Source: Proteles cristata cristata (Eukaryota > Chordata > Mammalia > Carnivora > Hyaenidae). From it: DNA of 64,000 nucleotides. Position numbers and translations under genes: made by a program. Positions 55,782-64,000 of this stretch are shown one piece after another. The DNA lies in assembly GCA_017311185.1 (NCBI GenBank), contig JAESUZ010005539.1, positions 496,001 to 560,000 of the forward strand, read 5' to 3'. The first letter of the stretch is position 1. Each line of letters opens with the position of its first letter. Below the pieces are notes generated by a model. It searched no databases and was not told the origin of the DNA. It was given only the letters and a program-made list of their open reading frames with translations.

Positions 55782-55967
55782 GGGGCACCTGGCTGTCTCA
55801 GTCAGTTAAGCGTCCAACTACAGCTCAGGTCATGATCTCATGGTTTGTGGGTTCGAGCCCCGAGTCAGGCTCTGTGCTGATAGCTCTCTGCCCCTCCCCG
55901 ACTCGCACTCTGTCTCTCTCTTTCTCTCTGTCTCAAAAATAAATAAACATAAAAAAAATTTTTTTAG
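55782..55967 (+). mobile_element. Felid tRNA-Lys SINE, sense, body-deleted
   Basis: Head 'ggggcacctggctgtctcagtcag', B box 'gggttcgagccccgag', then 'ggctctgtgctgatagctctctgcccctcccc': the usual 'cagagcctggagcctg...gtctccctctct' section is missing (about 40 bases). Tail 'caaaaataaataaacat'. Flanked by GTTAAAC at 55775-55781 and 55968-55974. Confidence 0.94.
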
Positions 55968-55974
55968 GTTAAAC

Positions 55975-56088
55975 AGGGGCACCTGGCTAGCTCAGTTGGT
56001 AGAGCATGGGACTCTTGATCTCAGGGTTGTGAATTCAATCCCCATGCTGGATCCAGAGCTTCCTTAAAACAAAATAGAAAGAAAACAT
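55975..56088 (+). mobile_element. Short tRNA-Lys SINE, sense
   Basis: 'aggggcacctggctagctcagttggtagagcatgggactcttgatctcagggttgtgaattcaatccccatgctgg' is an almost complete tRNA-Lys-like unit (A and B box regions readable) followed directly by an A-rich tail, with no felid body. Third GTTAAAC copy at 56089-56095. Confidence 0.93.
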
Positions 56089-56095
56089 GTTAAAC

Positions 56096-56439
56096 GAAAA
56101 GACAAAATAAAAGACAGTGTGCCATTTTCCAACATGGCAACTTCCTAGGGGTCCCTGAGGAGCAGTTGTACATGATTTCATGCACAGACCCCCTCGTAAG
56201 AAGGGACTCAACTCCTGACGCACAAAGCTCGCTCCCTGTACCTCAGGACAAAGCCCACCTTGCGGGAACCAATTCCCCCTCGCGTTGCTGCCGTATCCCT
56301 GTGAATCCTGCCAGGAGGAGCCCATCTCCCCATTCACTGGCATGACATTGTGACCGTCAGTAATCTGAAATGGCTTGGGGGAGACGCTGGCCTCGACTGT
56401 GCTCCTGAGTGCCCTTTGAACCCTGTGGATGGAAATTAT
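56096..56439. other. Unannotated DNA
   Basis: Nothing recognised. The minus frame 56343-56035 overlaps the SINE and is not trusted. Confidence 0.4.
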
Positions 56440-56628
56440 GTCACAGCATTATCGCAGCAACCCCATGTGGTAGTCACATTCCGTTTTTCCAGGTGAGGAC
56501 ATTTAGGCACAGAGAGGCCAAAGAACTTGCCCGAGACGACACAGCTAGTAGCTGGCAGAGACAGGATTCAAACCCAGGCAGTCTGGCTCCAGAGCTGGAG
56601 CCCTTAGCCTCCGTCACCCCCAGCTTGA
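56440..56628 (-). repeat. MIR SINE, antisense
   Basis: 'cattatcgcagcaaccccatgtggtag', 'ccgtttttccaggtgaggacatttaggcacagagaggccaaagaacttgcccgagacgacacagctagtagctggcagagacaggattcaaacccaggcag' is a well-preserved antisense MIR. Confidence 0.92.
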
Positions 56629-56744
56629 CCCTAGCACCATTTACAATCCCGCCTAGGCTCTCCCCCCTACCCTGCATAAAAGATACCGGGTCTGAAAAGG
56701 CAGGAATCAGAGTGACTTGCAGCCACTACCATGTGAGACCAGGG

Positions 56745-57010
56745 CACTGTAGCAGAGTGGGTTAGACACCTGAGCTTTGGGGTAGATCTGACCCGGTGCC
56801 CATCCCAGCCCATCTTCCCTACATACACACACACACCATGTGACCATGGGTAAATTGCTTAACCTCTCTGTGCTCCAACTCCTCTTCTTTTAAATGGGAC
56901 TGCTAATCGCGCCTATGACATAGGGCTGTCTGAGGGTTCAAACAGACAGAGAGAAAGTACACAAAGCTTTTAGCATAGCGCGAGGCTCATAGCAATTGCT
57001 CAAAACAGAG
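56745..57010 (+). repeat. MIR SINE, sense
   Basis: 'gtagcagagtgggttagacacctgagctttggggtagatctgaccc', 'accatgtgaccatgggtaaattgcttaacctctctgtgctccaactcctcttcttttaaatgggactgctaatcgcgcctatgacatagggctgtctgagg' and 'agcatagcgcgaggctcatagcaattgctc' cover the full MIR order. A short CACACA run interrupts the head. Confidence 0.92.
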
Positions 57011-57451
57011 AAAAGCTAGCTTTTCAAATGAGAAACTTCGCTCTCCGGTGCTGGGTGGTAACTTGGGGTGTGGCGGCAGCTGTTTCATGAGCATTGTTGT
57101 CTAAAAAGGGGCAACTTCTGATCTCTGATGAAAACTCAAGGCACTGTCTGGTGAACCCCGCAGATTGAAAGCAGTCCATGCCCTTCGTAGCTTGGAGGCA
57201 GTCGGATGAACGGGTCCCTTCCGAACCAACTGGACGAGTGAACAGCTTTCAAGCAAGTCTTCGTGGGAAGGGGGCGGTCTTGGCGAAGGATCACCTGTTA
57301 AGATAGCAGAGATGCTGAGGCACATCGATTCTTAAATGATTCTAGAAGCTACTCCGGTAGGGTTTTGGAGTGAAATGGATGGAGAACGCCACCACCACCT
57401 CCCCAAATTTTGTTAAAGAATATTTTAATATTTGTGTTCAACTTCACAGAA
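57011..57451. other. Unannotated DNA
   Basis: No supported gene or repeat. Confidence 0.4.
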
Positions 57452-57465
57452 AACTAGAGGAAACT

Positions 57466-57652
57466 TTTTAAAAAATATTTATTTATTTTTGAGGGGTGGG
57501 GGCAGAGAGAGAGGAAGACACAGAATCCGAAGCAGGCTCCAGACCCCGAGTTGTCAGCACAGGGCCTGATGCAGGGCTTGAACTCACAAGCTGCAAGATC
57601 ATGATCTGAGACGAAGTCGGACGCTTCCCCGACTGAGCCATCCAGGCACCCC
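57466..57652 (-). mobile_element. Felid tRNA-Lys SINE, antisense
   Basis: Tail 'aaatatttatttatttttgaggg', very short GA tract, 'gaatccgaagcaggctccagaccccgagttgtcagcac', head 'cgactgagccatccaggcacccc'. 14-bp TSD with two mismatches (57452-57465 and 57653-57666). Confidence 0.94.
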
Positions 57653-57679
57653 AACCAGAGGAAAATTTTATATGTATTC

Positions 57680-57945
57680 TCACCTCTCTGATCTCATCTC
57701 CTATGACCCCAACACCCCCCTATTCTCAGCCCCTGCCATCTCTCTCTGCACCATTCATTCTGGCTTCCCTGCCCCAAGGACTCACCCACCACAGGGCCTT
57801 TGCACTTGCTCTTTGCTCTACTGGAAGTCTTTTCTCCCAGATATCCATGCAGCAACCTCACCTTCTCACATTCTTCCTCGACTGTCACCTTCAAGTGAGG
57901 CCTCTCTTGGCCACCTTCTATATAATTATGTTTTCAGCTTTTCAA
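57680..57945 (+). repeat. L2-like repeat, sense
   Basis: 'ccaaggactcacccaccacagggcctttgcacttgctctttgctctactggaagtcttttctcccagatatccatgcagcaacctcaccttctcac' and 'tgtcaccttcaagtgaggcctctcttggccacc' match a widespread old LINE-type 3' segment ('gggcctttgcacttgctgttccctctgcctgg ... gtcaccttctcagtgaggcctt'). I assign it to L2 with moderate certainty. Confidence 0.6.
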
Positions 57946-57959
57946 CCTTAAGTCCAGAA

Positions 57960-58300
57960 TAACATTTTTTCATGACGGTTTTATTCAGCTATAACTCACA
58001 TACCATAACCAGGATAACGGTTTTAAGGCTGTTATCTTTACCCCCGTCTAATTTTATAGACTGTATAGTGTGGATTCTAAAATGCTTTTTTTTTTCTCCA
58101 GTTTTACTGTCCCTGACATCAGGATGCATCTTACAGTGGTGAATGCATGTCACGGTCTCATTGGCAGTGTCCTATATTTTCTTTTGTAGTGACACATAAA
58201 ATAATGGAGCACCTTATAATCACGGGCGTCTTTGAACTGATGACATCGGGTATTTAAGATTTCCACCACCATTTATTCTAAAGTACAGGTTTCAGCCTGG
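57960..58300. repeat. Possible decayed L1-associated segment
   Basis: 'ggttttattcagctataactcacataccataac' resembles a motif common in L1M ends ('attgaggtataattcacataccataaaattcacc'), also seen more clearly at 63850-64000. The rest is too decayed to assign. Confidence 0.4.
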
Positions 58301-58599
58301 ACTGTTGATAAAGAGATAATGTACACTCTTAAACTGAGGTAGAAGGGTTCCACTTGAGGTCAGATAAGGCCAGGGAGTGGGGGGTGGGCATCGCCTCAGC
58401 AGGTGGTGTTAAGTTCATCTGTGCTGCAAGGAAGGAAATGTTTTCATTTCTTTATGCTTCTTGCCATTCTCTGTAGAATCTTTTCCTCGTCTTCTCTCCG
58501 GTTTCTCTTTCTCTAACGCTTGCTGCGGGGACATTCCTTTTCTTCCACGAATGTTAAAAACAACAATAATGCAGGAGCCTCACAGTGACTCGGTCTTTG
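58301..58599. other. Unassigned interval
   Basis: Nothing recognised. Confidence 0.4.
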
Positions 58600-59345
58600 A
58601 AAACTGACATCAAGGTGCATGTCTAGAGGAAATTTGGGGCTTGCCGGGCCGCCACGGGCAGTTTGCATTTAAATAAGTTGTGACTTTGATTTAAGAACTT
58701 GACTTGATGGGTAATGTAGCCAAAGCTGCAGACGCTGTGTAGATACTGTTTCCATCAGAAATAGCAAGTTCAGTGTGTGATGTGTTTACTTCTCTGAGTG
58801 GTTATGTATTTAATAAATAATGCGTTTCAGGGGGTATTATTTTCACTTCAGTGTTTAATACCTCCACAATATGTCTCAGATTCGGGGTTGAATGGCACCT
58901 CATAAATTATGAGCTGTTATTAGCTGCTTTCTCGTCGCATCTTAATTATCAGGCTGAAAAGAGAGGGCAGACTTTTATAAGCATTCATATTTTCTGTTTA
59001 CAAGGCTTTTACTGGCGTCTAATAAATTTAATTACCTCTAATAAGAAGAGGAAATGAAGTTCTATTTAGCAAATTCATAGCTTTGAAATGCATCTCGGAG
59101 CTTTATGAGCACGGCAAGTTCCAGGAAGGTGAAAGCCATTTAAGGAGCAGTTGCAGGGTTAAACTAACTGCAAAACTGTTAAATTATTTTTTGTTTCCAT
59201 TTTATTGCTTAACCTCCAGGGTAAACTTCAGGCTACCTGATAAAGCAGCCTCTCAGGAGCCTCAACTTTACATGCTTTACCCCCCACGGGGCTGAGGCAG
59301 ATTCCTGTATTAAAGGTGCATTTTTCAAACATAATGTTAAATTTG
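58600..59345. other. Candidate conserved noncoding block
   Basis: About 750 bases free of recognisable repeats with AT-rich, TAAT-rich runs: 'cataaattatgagctgttattagctgc' near 58892, 'tcttaattatcagg' near 58940, 'ctaataaatttaattacctctaataag' near 59020. Two short frames cross it (58851-59057, 59083-59295) with no domain. Enhancer-like by texture. Confidence 0.38.
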
Positions 59346-60398
59346 GGAAATTGATCGCGTGTTGACCTACTTATTTCCAAGAGCGGTTCATTCCCGACTC
59401 CTTTGTTTTGCTCGTATTATAAATCCATTGTTCTTTTAGGAGGGCTCCCCGCTGGTAAGGGGGGGTGGGTAGGGAGGAATCCAGTGCCAGCACCACTACC
59501 ATCTGAATGAAATTCACTGGATTCAGGCTGCAGAAAAGACAGGGGGCTTGGGTGATCACTTCCTACGGAGGGTGGGGACATGGAGAAGACGGTGGCTTAT
59601 CGAGATCGTGTTTGGGGGAAGAGGGACCCTGTGAAATACTGAGAGGCTTGTTTTCAAAAGGGCATCAGATGGCCCATTTGGATTTATTTTTTGGTCAGAA
59701 ATCTTCCCAAACGCCCCTTTCAGGCATCTGGGTTTTCACTTCTTGTAGTTAGTATATGGGCGGGGAGAGCCTCGGAAAAACCAGCCTACTCGGTGCCAAC
59801 TCTCGCTTTCTTCAAAACCCTAAAAACAATCGTGGCATTGATAGGAGGTCCCTGCAAATGGATGAGGGTCTCTGAGAAGCGTCCTCGGGCCTGGAGCCCC
59901 GTCCTGGGCGTGACTCAGCTGCACCGCTCGGAGGCAGCCTCGCTGCTCACTCTCCTGCTCTGGTCTAGAGTGGCAGCCGCGTCACTGCCCTCCCCCGCGT
60001 GTCCGGTCCTTTCTCAGTTTGTCACCTCCCTCTTCCCGCTCCTGTTATTTCCACTGGGACAATGACAACAGCTATCCCATGGGTCCTTCAGCTTCCGATT
60101 CGGCCCTTCTAGCCTGTCACCCACGGCAGTGACCACAGCTAGCTTCCTCTAAAAGAATAAACGTTTTGGCCCACGGCCCTCGGTCCCAGAGCCCCTGTCT
60201 CACTCCCACCCCTGCATCCCCCTCCTCTTCACCCTCACCCCCACCGAGCCCCGGCGTCCAGTCAGAGGACACTTCTTGTTTTCCAAATACACCCAGTCTT
60301 TCCAGAGGGTAAGTAGCTTCCATCAGTGCCTTTGCCAGAGGGGTTTTAGCAATTTTAGAGTCAAGGCTTGATTGCGATGAATTACGAAGAGTGAAGAC
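59346..60398. other. Unannotated DNA
   Basis: No supported exon. The 124-codon frame 59691-60065 has no domain. A G-rich run lies near 59458-59470. 60180-60245 is C-rich. Confidence 0.4.
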
Positions 60399-60597
60399 GA
60401 GGCCTCCTGGGTGATTCAGGCAGTTAAGCGTCTGACTGTTGTTTTAGCTCGAGTCATGATCTCACAGGTTGTGAGTTCGAGCCCAGAGTCAGGCTCTGCG
60501 CTCACACTTTGGAACCTGCTTGGAATTCTCTCTCTCCTTCTCTCTCTGCCCCTCCCCCACTTTGCATTCTCCCTCTCCCTCAAAATAAATAAACATC
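60399..60597 (+). mobile_element. CAN SINE, sense (first of a tandem pair)
   Basis: Head 'aggcctcctgggtgattcaggcag', 'gctcgagtcatgatctcac', B box 'gagttcgagcccagag', body 'ctctgcgctcacactttggaacctgc' (diverged), tail 'tccctcaaaataaataaacatc'. It ends directly where the next SINE begins. Confidence 0.92.
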
Positions 60598-60836
60598 GGG
60601 GTGCCTGAATGGCTCAGTCAGTTAAGCATCTGACTCTGGCTCAGTCGTGATCTCAGGGTTTACGAGTTCAAGCCCTACATCCAGCTCTGTGCTGGCAGCT
60701 CCGAGCCCGGAGCCTGCTTCAGACTCCTCTCTCTGCCCCTCTCCTCTCTCTGTGCTCTTTCTCTCAAAATAAATAAACATTAAAATTTTTAAAAATAAAT
60801 AAACAAGCATTAAAAAATTAAAAAAAAATTTTTAAA
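60598..60836 (+). mobile_element. CAN SINE, sense (second of a tandem pair)
   Basis: Head 'ggggtgcctgaatggctcagtcag', 'tcagtcgtgatctcaggg', body 'gctctgtgctggcagctccgagcccggagcctg', long A/AAAT tail to about 60836. Inserted in, or duplicated behind, the A-rich tail of the first SINE. Confidence 0.93.
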
Positions 60837-60899
60837 GAGTGCCGACAAAGTGGCTGCAATAGGTAGACCATTTCACTGTCTCAATAACCTGTATTAGAA

Positions 60900-61465
60900 A
60901 GGAAGAAAAGAAGGGGCCATATTTTTAAGCTTATGTCATATGCATACTGGCCGTGTTTAATATTTTCTGTCCTATGTATTGCCTATTCCTATCCTTTGTC
61001 ATTAAAAAAAAATTCAGTCCTTGTTTTACTCATTTGTGGGAGCTCTTTGTATATTTTGGGTATTATCCCTGTCTTGTATAAGTCACAAATATGACTTTCC
61101 AGTCTTTTTTCTTTTTTGAGTGTTTTTATGGCATCTCTTTTCATAGATGGTTTATTTCATCATAAATAAGCATTTGAATTCTTAAATAGTCACATCTGTC
61201 AATATTCTCCATTCTTGTTTCTTACTTCAGTCCTGGAAGCTTTCCCATTCTCCGCCCCCACCCCCTTTTGTCTTGTTTTCTGTTTATACCTTCAAGTCTG
61301 TAATTCATCTTGCATTTATCTTGGTGAATGATGTGAGAGAAGGTTCCAGCTCTCCTTCCCCTCCGCACAGTGTCTGCATACACCTTATCACCAGCCAGTG
61401 GACAACCCGTGCTTCCCAAACTGAGCTGACAGTCTACCTTTTTAATAGTCTACATCCTGATTTTT
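60900..61465 (-). mobile_element. Old LINE-1 fragment, antisense
   Basis: 'gtgggagctctttgtatattttgggtattatccctgtcttgtataagtcacaaatatgactttccagtc' (61036) and 'gttttctgtttataccttcaagtctgtaattcatcttgcatttatcttggtgaatgatgtgagag' (61276) are antisense L1 ORF2 segments in the expected order. Heavily decayed. Confidence 0.75.
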
Positions 61466-61810
61466 AAAGGAGAATCATCTTGAACATGTTTAGAGGGATG
61501 AAGGGAGAGTACAGTAGGCAGCATGAGGTTGAAGAATTCAGACCAGCTCGAAGATGCTGGAAGAAGACTTGGTTCTGAAAGGGAGGGAATTGGGTTGAAC
61601 AATTGGGTTGAATGCTTCAGCGGAGGCTGGAGTGGCCACAAAGGTGACGTGAAGGTGGCACCATCGGAGCCGGGGATGTTTACATCCGATGGCCTCCATT
61701 TTCTCCGTGAGGGAGTGGGCAGCCATTTGCTGAGAGCAGCAGTACACTAGGACATTTGTCGAAAGCGAATCATTATGGAGAAGGTTTTGATTTAAGGCAA
61801 GGTGGAGGGG
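61466..61810. other. Unannotated DNA
   Basis: A 13-bp near-perfect tandem repeat (AATTGGGTTGAAC / AATTGGGTTGAAT) lies at about 61588-61613. Nothing else recognised. Confidence 0.4.
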
Positions 61811-61995
61811 GTGCCTGGGTGGCTCAGTCGGTCGAGCACCCAACTCTTGACTTCAGCTCAAGCCATGAGCTTGTGGTTCAGGAGTTCGATCCCCATGTCC
61901 GGCTCCAGCTGGCAGGGCAGCCCTGCTTGGGATTCTCTCTCTCCCTCCTCTCTCTGCACCCCTGCTCTCTCAAAATAAATACACTTTAAAAAATG
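61811..61995 (+). mobile_element. Older CAN SINE, sense
   Basis: Head 'ggggtgcctgggtggctcagtcggtcgagc', 'caactcttgacttcagctcaagccatgagc', B box 'gagttcgatccccatg', then 'ctccagctggcagggcagccctgcttgggattctctctctc': the older carnivore body. Tail 'caaaataaatacactttaaaaa'. Confidence 0.9.
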
Positions 61996-62139
61996 CAGGT
62001 GAAGGAGAGTCCAGAAGAATAGTGGGGTCTGTCCAATGCCTCCACAGTCTGGGTACTCCCCGTCACTCCAGTGCTGCGCCCCAGGGCCAGCCACCACCTT
62101 CTCATGTGGATTATGGCAGTAGTTCCACAGAGGCAAGGA

Positions 62140-62233
62140 CGTTTGTCTGTTTTGGTCACTTGTTCGTCTCCGGCACCTAGAACAGTGCCTGACACAGAGA
62201 AGACATTTACAGAATAAATGAATGAATGTTGGG
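62140..62233 (+). mobile_element. L2 LINE 3' end, sense
   Basis: 'tttgtctgttttggtcacttgttcgtctccggcacctagaacagtgcctgacacagagaagacatttacagaataaatgaatgaatg' is a clear L2 3' terminus. Confidence 0.85.
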
Positions 62234-62945
62234 GGGAGGGGCTCATCTGCAATAGAAGGAAGCCCCCCAGGCCCAAACACACAGGGGAATGAGCTGAGAG
62301 AGGGAAATGCAAGAGATGAGAGACTGTACAGGGAAAGATGGGGATGAAATGCATGCTTGGACCTACTGGTCTCTGTGTACCTGGCGGAGGCAAGACATGA
62401 GCCCAGGCGCTACCGCCATCCTGGGAAGCCAGAGGTGTGCTGTCCCAGCTTAGTGCTTGCTCAAGAGTCCAAACAGAAGTCTGCTAGATGGGGGTCTTCT
62501 ACCCTGTCCGGTGGGGCAGGCTCCCGGGGCCGGTGCAGAGAGATTCACCCTCTCTGGGTAACCAGTGGCCCCTCAGAGCTTGGCTGCCTCGGTCGTCATA
62601 GGAAATAGCTGGAGAGCATCTTGTGTGGCAAGAAGGGACGAGAGACCCGAAGAAGCCCCCGCCCGCTGATTGAGGGGAGAGGATTGGCCACCAAATATCA
62701 CCCACCCCTCTGTGGAATTAGGCCTTGGTGACTTGGCCACGGAGCCTCTCCTTGGAACCAGAAACCATCTGCGACGGTAAGAAGTGATCAGGCCCACAAA
62801 GGAGGTCCTGCCCATATAACAGACTCGCAGAAGAGGTTTGTGGGGTGGATGAGAGATCAGATGAATGATGTGACCAGGTCAATGGCTGCATATCAAAAGG
62901 ATGTTTTCAATTTCAAGAGCAATGGGGGGCATTGTTTCCCCTGGA
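62234..62945. other. Unannotated DNA
   Basis: No exon supported. Overlapping frames on both strands at 62357-62815 lack domains. Confidence 0.4.
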
Positions 62946-62952
62946 CTAGTCT

Positions 62953-63389
62953 ACTTTATTTATTTATTTTTTTAATTTTTTGAGAGGGAGGGAGTAGGGG
63001 AGAGGGCAGAGAGAGGGAGAGAGAGAATCTGAAGCAGGCTCCACACTCAGCACAGAGCCCAACTCAAGGCTCAGTCCCACGACCCTGGGATCATGACCTG
63101 AGCTAAAATCAAGAGTCAGGCACTTGGGACACCTGGGTGGCTCAGTCAGTTGAGTGTCCAACTGCAGCCCAGGTCATGATCTCCCCGTTCATGAGTTCGA
63201 GCTCCACGTCAGGTTCTGTGCTGACAGCTCAGAGCCTGGAGCCTACTTCCAATTCTGTGTCTCCCTCTCTCTCTGCCCCTCCCCCACTCATGCTCTTTCT
63301 CTCTCTCTGTCTCTATGTCAAAAATAAATAAACATCAACAAATTTTTTAAAAAGTCAGGTGCTCAACTGACTGAGCCACCCAGGCACCC
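62953..63389 (-). mobile_element. Older CAN SINE, antisense, split by a sense SINE
   Basis: Left part (62953-63124) runs from tail 'tttatttatttatttttttaattttttgag' through 'gaatctgaagcaggctccacactcagcac' to 'ctaaaatcaagagtcagg'. The right part (about 63352-63389) completes the head: 'gtgctcaactgactgagccacccaggcacccc'. A 7-bp flank CTAGTCT (62946-62952 and 63390-63396) fits its TSD. Confidence 0.9.
63126..63350 (+). mobile_element. Felid tRNA-Lys SINE, sense, nested in an antisense SINE
   Basis: Head 'ggacacctgggtggctcagtcag', B box 'gagttcgagctccacg', body 'gctgacagctcagagcctggagcc', CT tract, tail 'caaaaataaataaacatc'. The near-duplicate flanks 'agtcaggcact' and 'agtcaggtgct' mark the target inside the older SINE. 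Confidence 0.94.
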
Positions 63390-63396
63390 CTAGTCT

Positions 63397-63489
63397 GTGT
63401 GCTTTTAAAGAAATCACTGGTAGTGTTTGCCGAAGACTTCTGAATCTCCACTTTCAGAGAAAACAGTCATTGGACTTCCCAGCCTTAGG
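63397..63489. other. Unassigned interval
   Basis: Nothing recognised. Confidence 0.4.
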
Positions 63490-63770
63490 TAGAACGATGT
63501 GATGAATTCCGGCCAAAGAGTTTTGAGTGGAAATGTCACATGTAATGTTCAAGCCAAAGCATTTACTTATTTGTGCAAGACGCTTCAGACATCCTTTTCC
63601 TTCTGGCATGTGCTGCTGCATCAGCTGGAGTCCCAAAATGAGTAGGATAAGAGAAATTCCCTGGACACCCATGATAAATGCACAGCACGAGTGAGAAATC
63701 TGGGGGGATGCTTGTTACCTAGCAGTAGCCCAGCCTATTCTAACTGACACACTTTCTGCTCTAATTAGAA
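63490..63770. repeat. Ancient retroelement-like repeat (family not named)
   Basis: 'gatgtgatgaattccggccaaagagttttgagtggaaatgtcacatgta', 'ttccttctggc', 'agcagtagcccagcctattctaactgac' follows a widespread old mammalian repeat ('gatgtgagtggaagtgatg ... gcagcctagcctatcctgactaatac'), LTR-like in layout. Family uncertain. Confidence 0.5.
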
Positions 63771-63849
63771 CCCTGATTATAACTGTATCTCCAGAGGAAA
63801 GGGAAGGGAAGCCTACTTTTCAGCTACTGAATTTTTCTCTTTCCTTAAA
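63771..63849. other. Unassigned interval
   Basis: Nothing recognised. Confidence 0.4.
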
Positions 63850-64000
63850 AAAAAAGTGTGGATGTAGTAAAACATACATGATGTAAAATTAGCCATTTTA
63901 ACCATTCAAAGTGTGCAGCTCAGTGACACTAAATATATTCACACCGCTATGCAAACATCACTACCATCCACCTCCAGGACTTTTTATCTTTTCTACTAAA
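63850..64000. repeat. L1-associated ancient repeat, runs off the window
   Basis: 'gtaaaacatacatgatgtaaaattagccattttaaccattcaaagtgtgcagctcagtgacactaaatatattcacaccgctatgcaaacatcactaccatccacctccag' is a well-known motif of old mammalian L1M elements. The element continues beyond the window end. Confidence 0.65.

Noticed and set aside
55975..56052. tRNA-Lys gene
   Set aside because: The head is tRNA-like but carries SINE-specific changes, an A-rich tail and target duplications; it is a SINE, as are the other tRNA-like heads in the window.
1..64000. Bacterial, phage or plasmid-type systems
   Set aside because: SINE, LINE and MIR content and lack of dense coding show mammalian nuclear DNA; no operon-like layout exists anywhere in the window.

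Overview
This is a stretch of carnivore nuclear DNA, almost certainly from a cat-family (feliform) genome. The strongest evidence is about twenty copies of tRNA-Lys-derived CAN SINEs with the felid-type body: a tRNA-like head with A and B boxes, the phrase 'gctcagagcctggagcctg', a CT-rich tract and an AATAAA/A-rich tail. Many still carry recognisable target-site duplications (TSDs). Older shared mammalian repeats (MIR, L2, L1M, MER5-type DNA transposons) and many dinucleotide microsatellites fit the same picture. There are no bacterial, phage or plasmid features. I find no convincing protein-coding exon: every long open frame is either made of repeat DNA or lacks splice context, codon structure and recognisable domains. 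The window therefore reads as an intergenic or large intronic interval. Layout: 1-10 kb is mostly unique DNA with one or two MIRs, a (CTT)n tract and several AT-rich, homeodomain-core-rich segments that look like enhancer-type conserved noncoding DNA. 10-17 kb has an old antisense L1 hit by a felid SINE, then further SINEs, a (CA)n tract and a MIR. 17-28 kb is mixed unique DNA with a small CpG-rich patch (~19.83-20.1 kb), a MIR, an AT-rich candidate regulatory block (22.3-23.1 kb), two L1M fragments and a SINE with a perfect 23-bp TSD at 28.3 kb. 28-38 kb is GC-richer, with L2, MIR, MER5A-like and other ancient repeats. 38-50 kb has a (GGTTTTTT)n minisatellite, several SINEs, MIRs split by SINEs and a long AT-rich regulatory-looking block at 43.5-44.0 kb. 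50-54 kb contains the most interesting item. 54-64 kb is repeat-dense (L1 plus inserted SINEs, tandem and nested SINE pairs, L2, L1M), apart from a unique AT-rich block at 58.6-59.3 kb. The most noteworthy signal is at 51275-51424: a short frame, closed by its own stop codon, that reads like the extreme C-terminus of a CR1/L2-type LINE reverse transcriptase (W-N-x-L ... A-x-x-S-L-N-x-F-K-x-K-L). It lies in otherwise unique, conserved-looking DNA with no other LINE body, which suggests an ancient LINE tail kept as noncoding regulatory sequence. Second-tier signals are two felid SINE subfamilies separable by linked diagnostic differences, two different SINEs sharing one 7-bp target at the end of an L1, opposed nested SINEs able to form double-stranded RNA, and a 12-bp perfect stem in the 42.4 kb AT-rich segment. 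Conservation, repeat family names and regulatory roles are judged by eye and marked accordingly.
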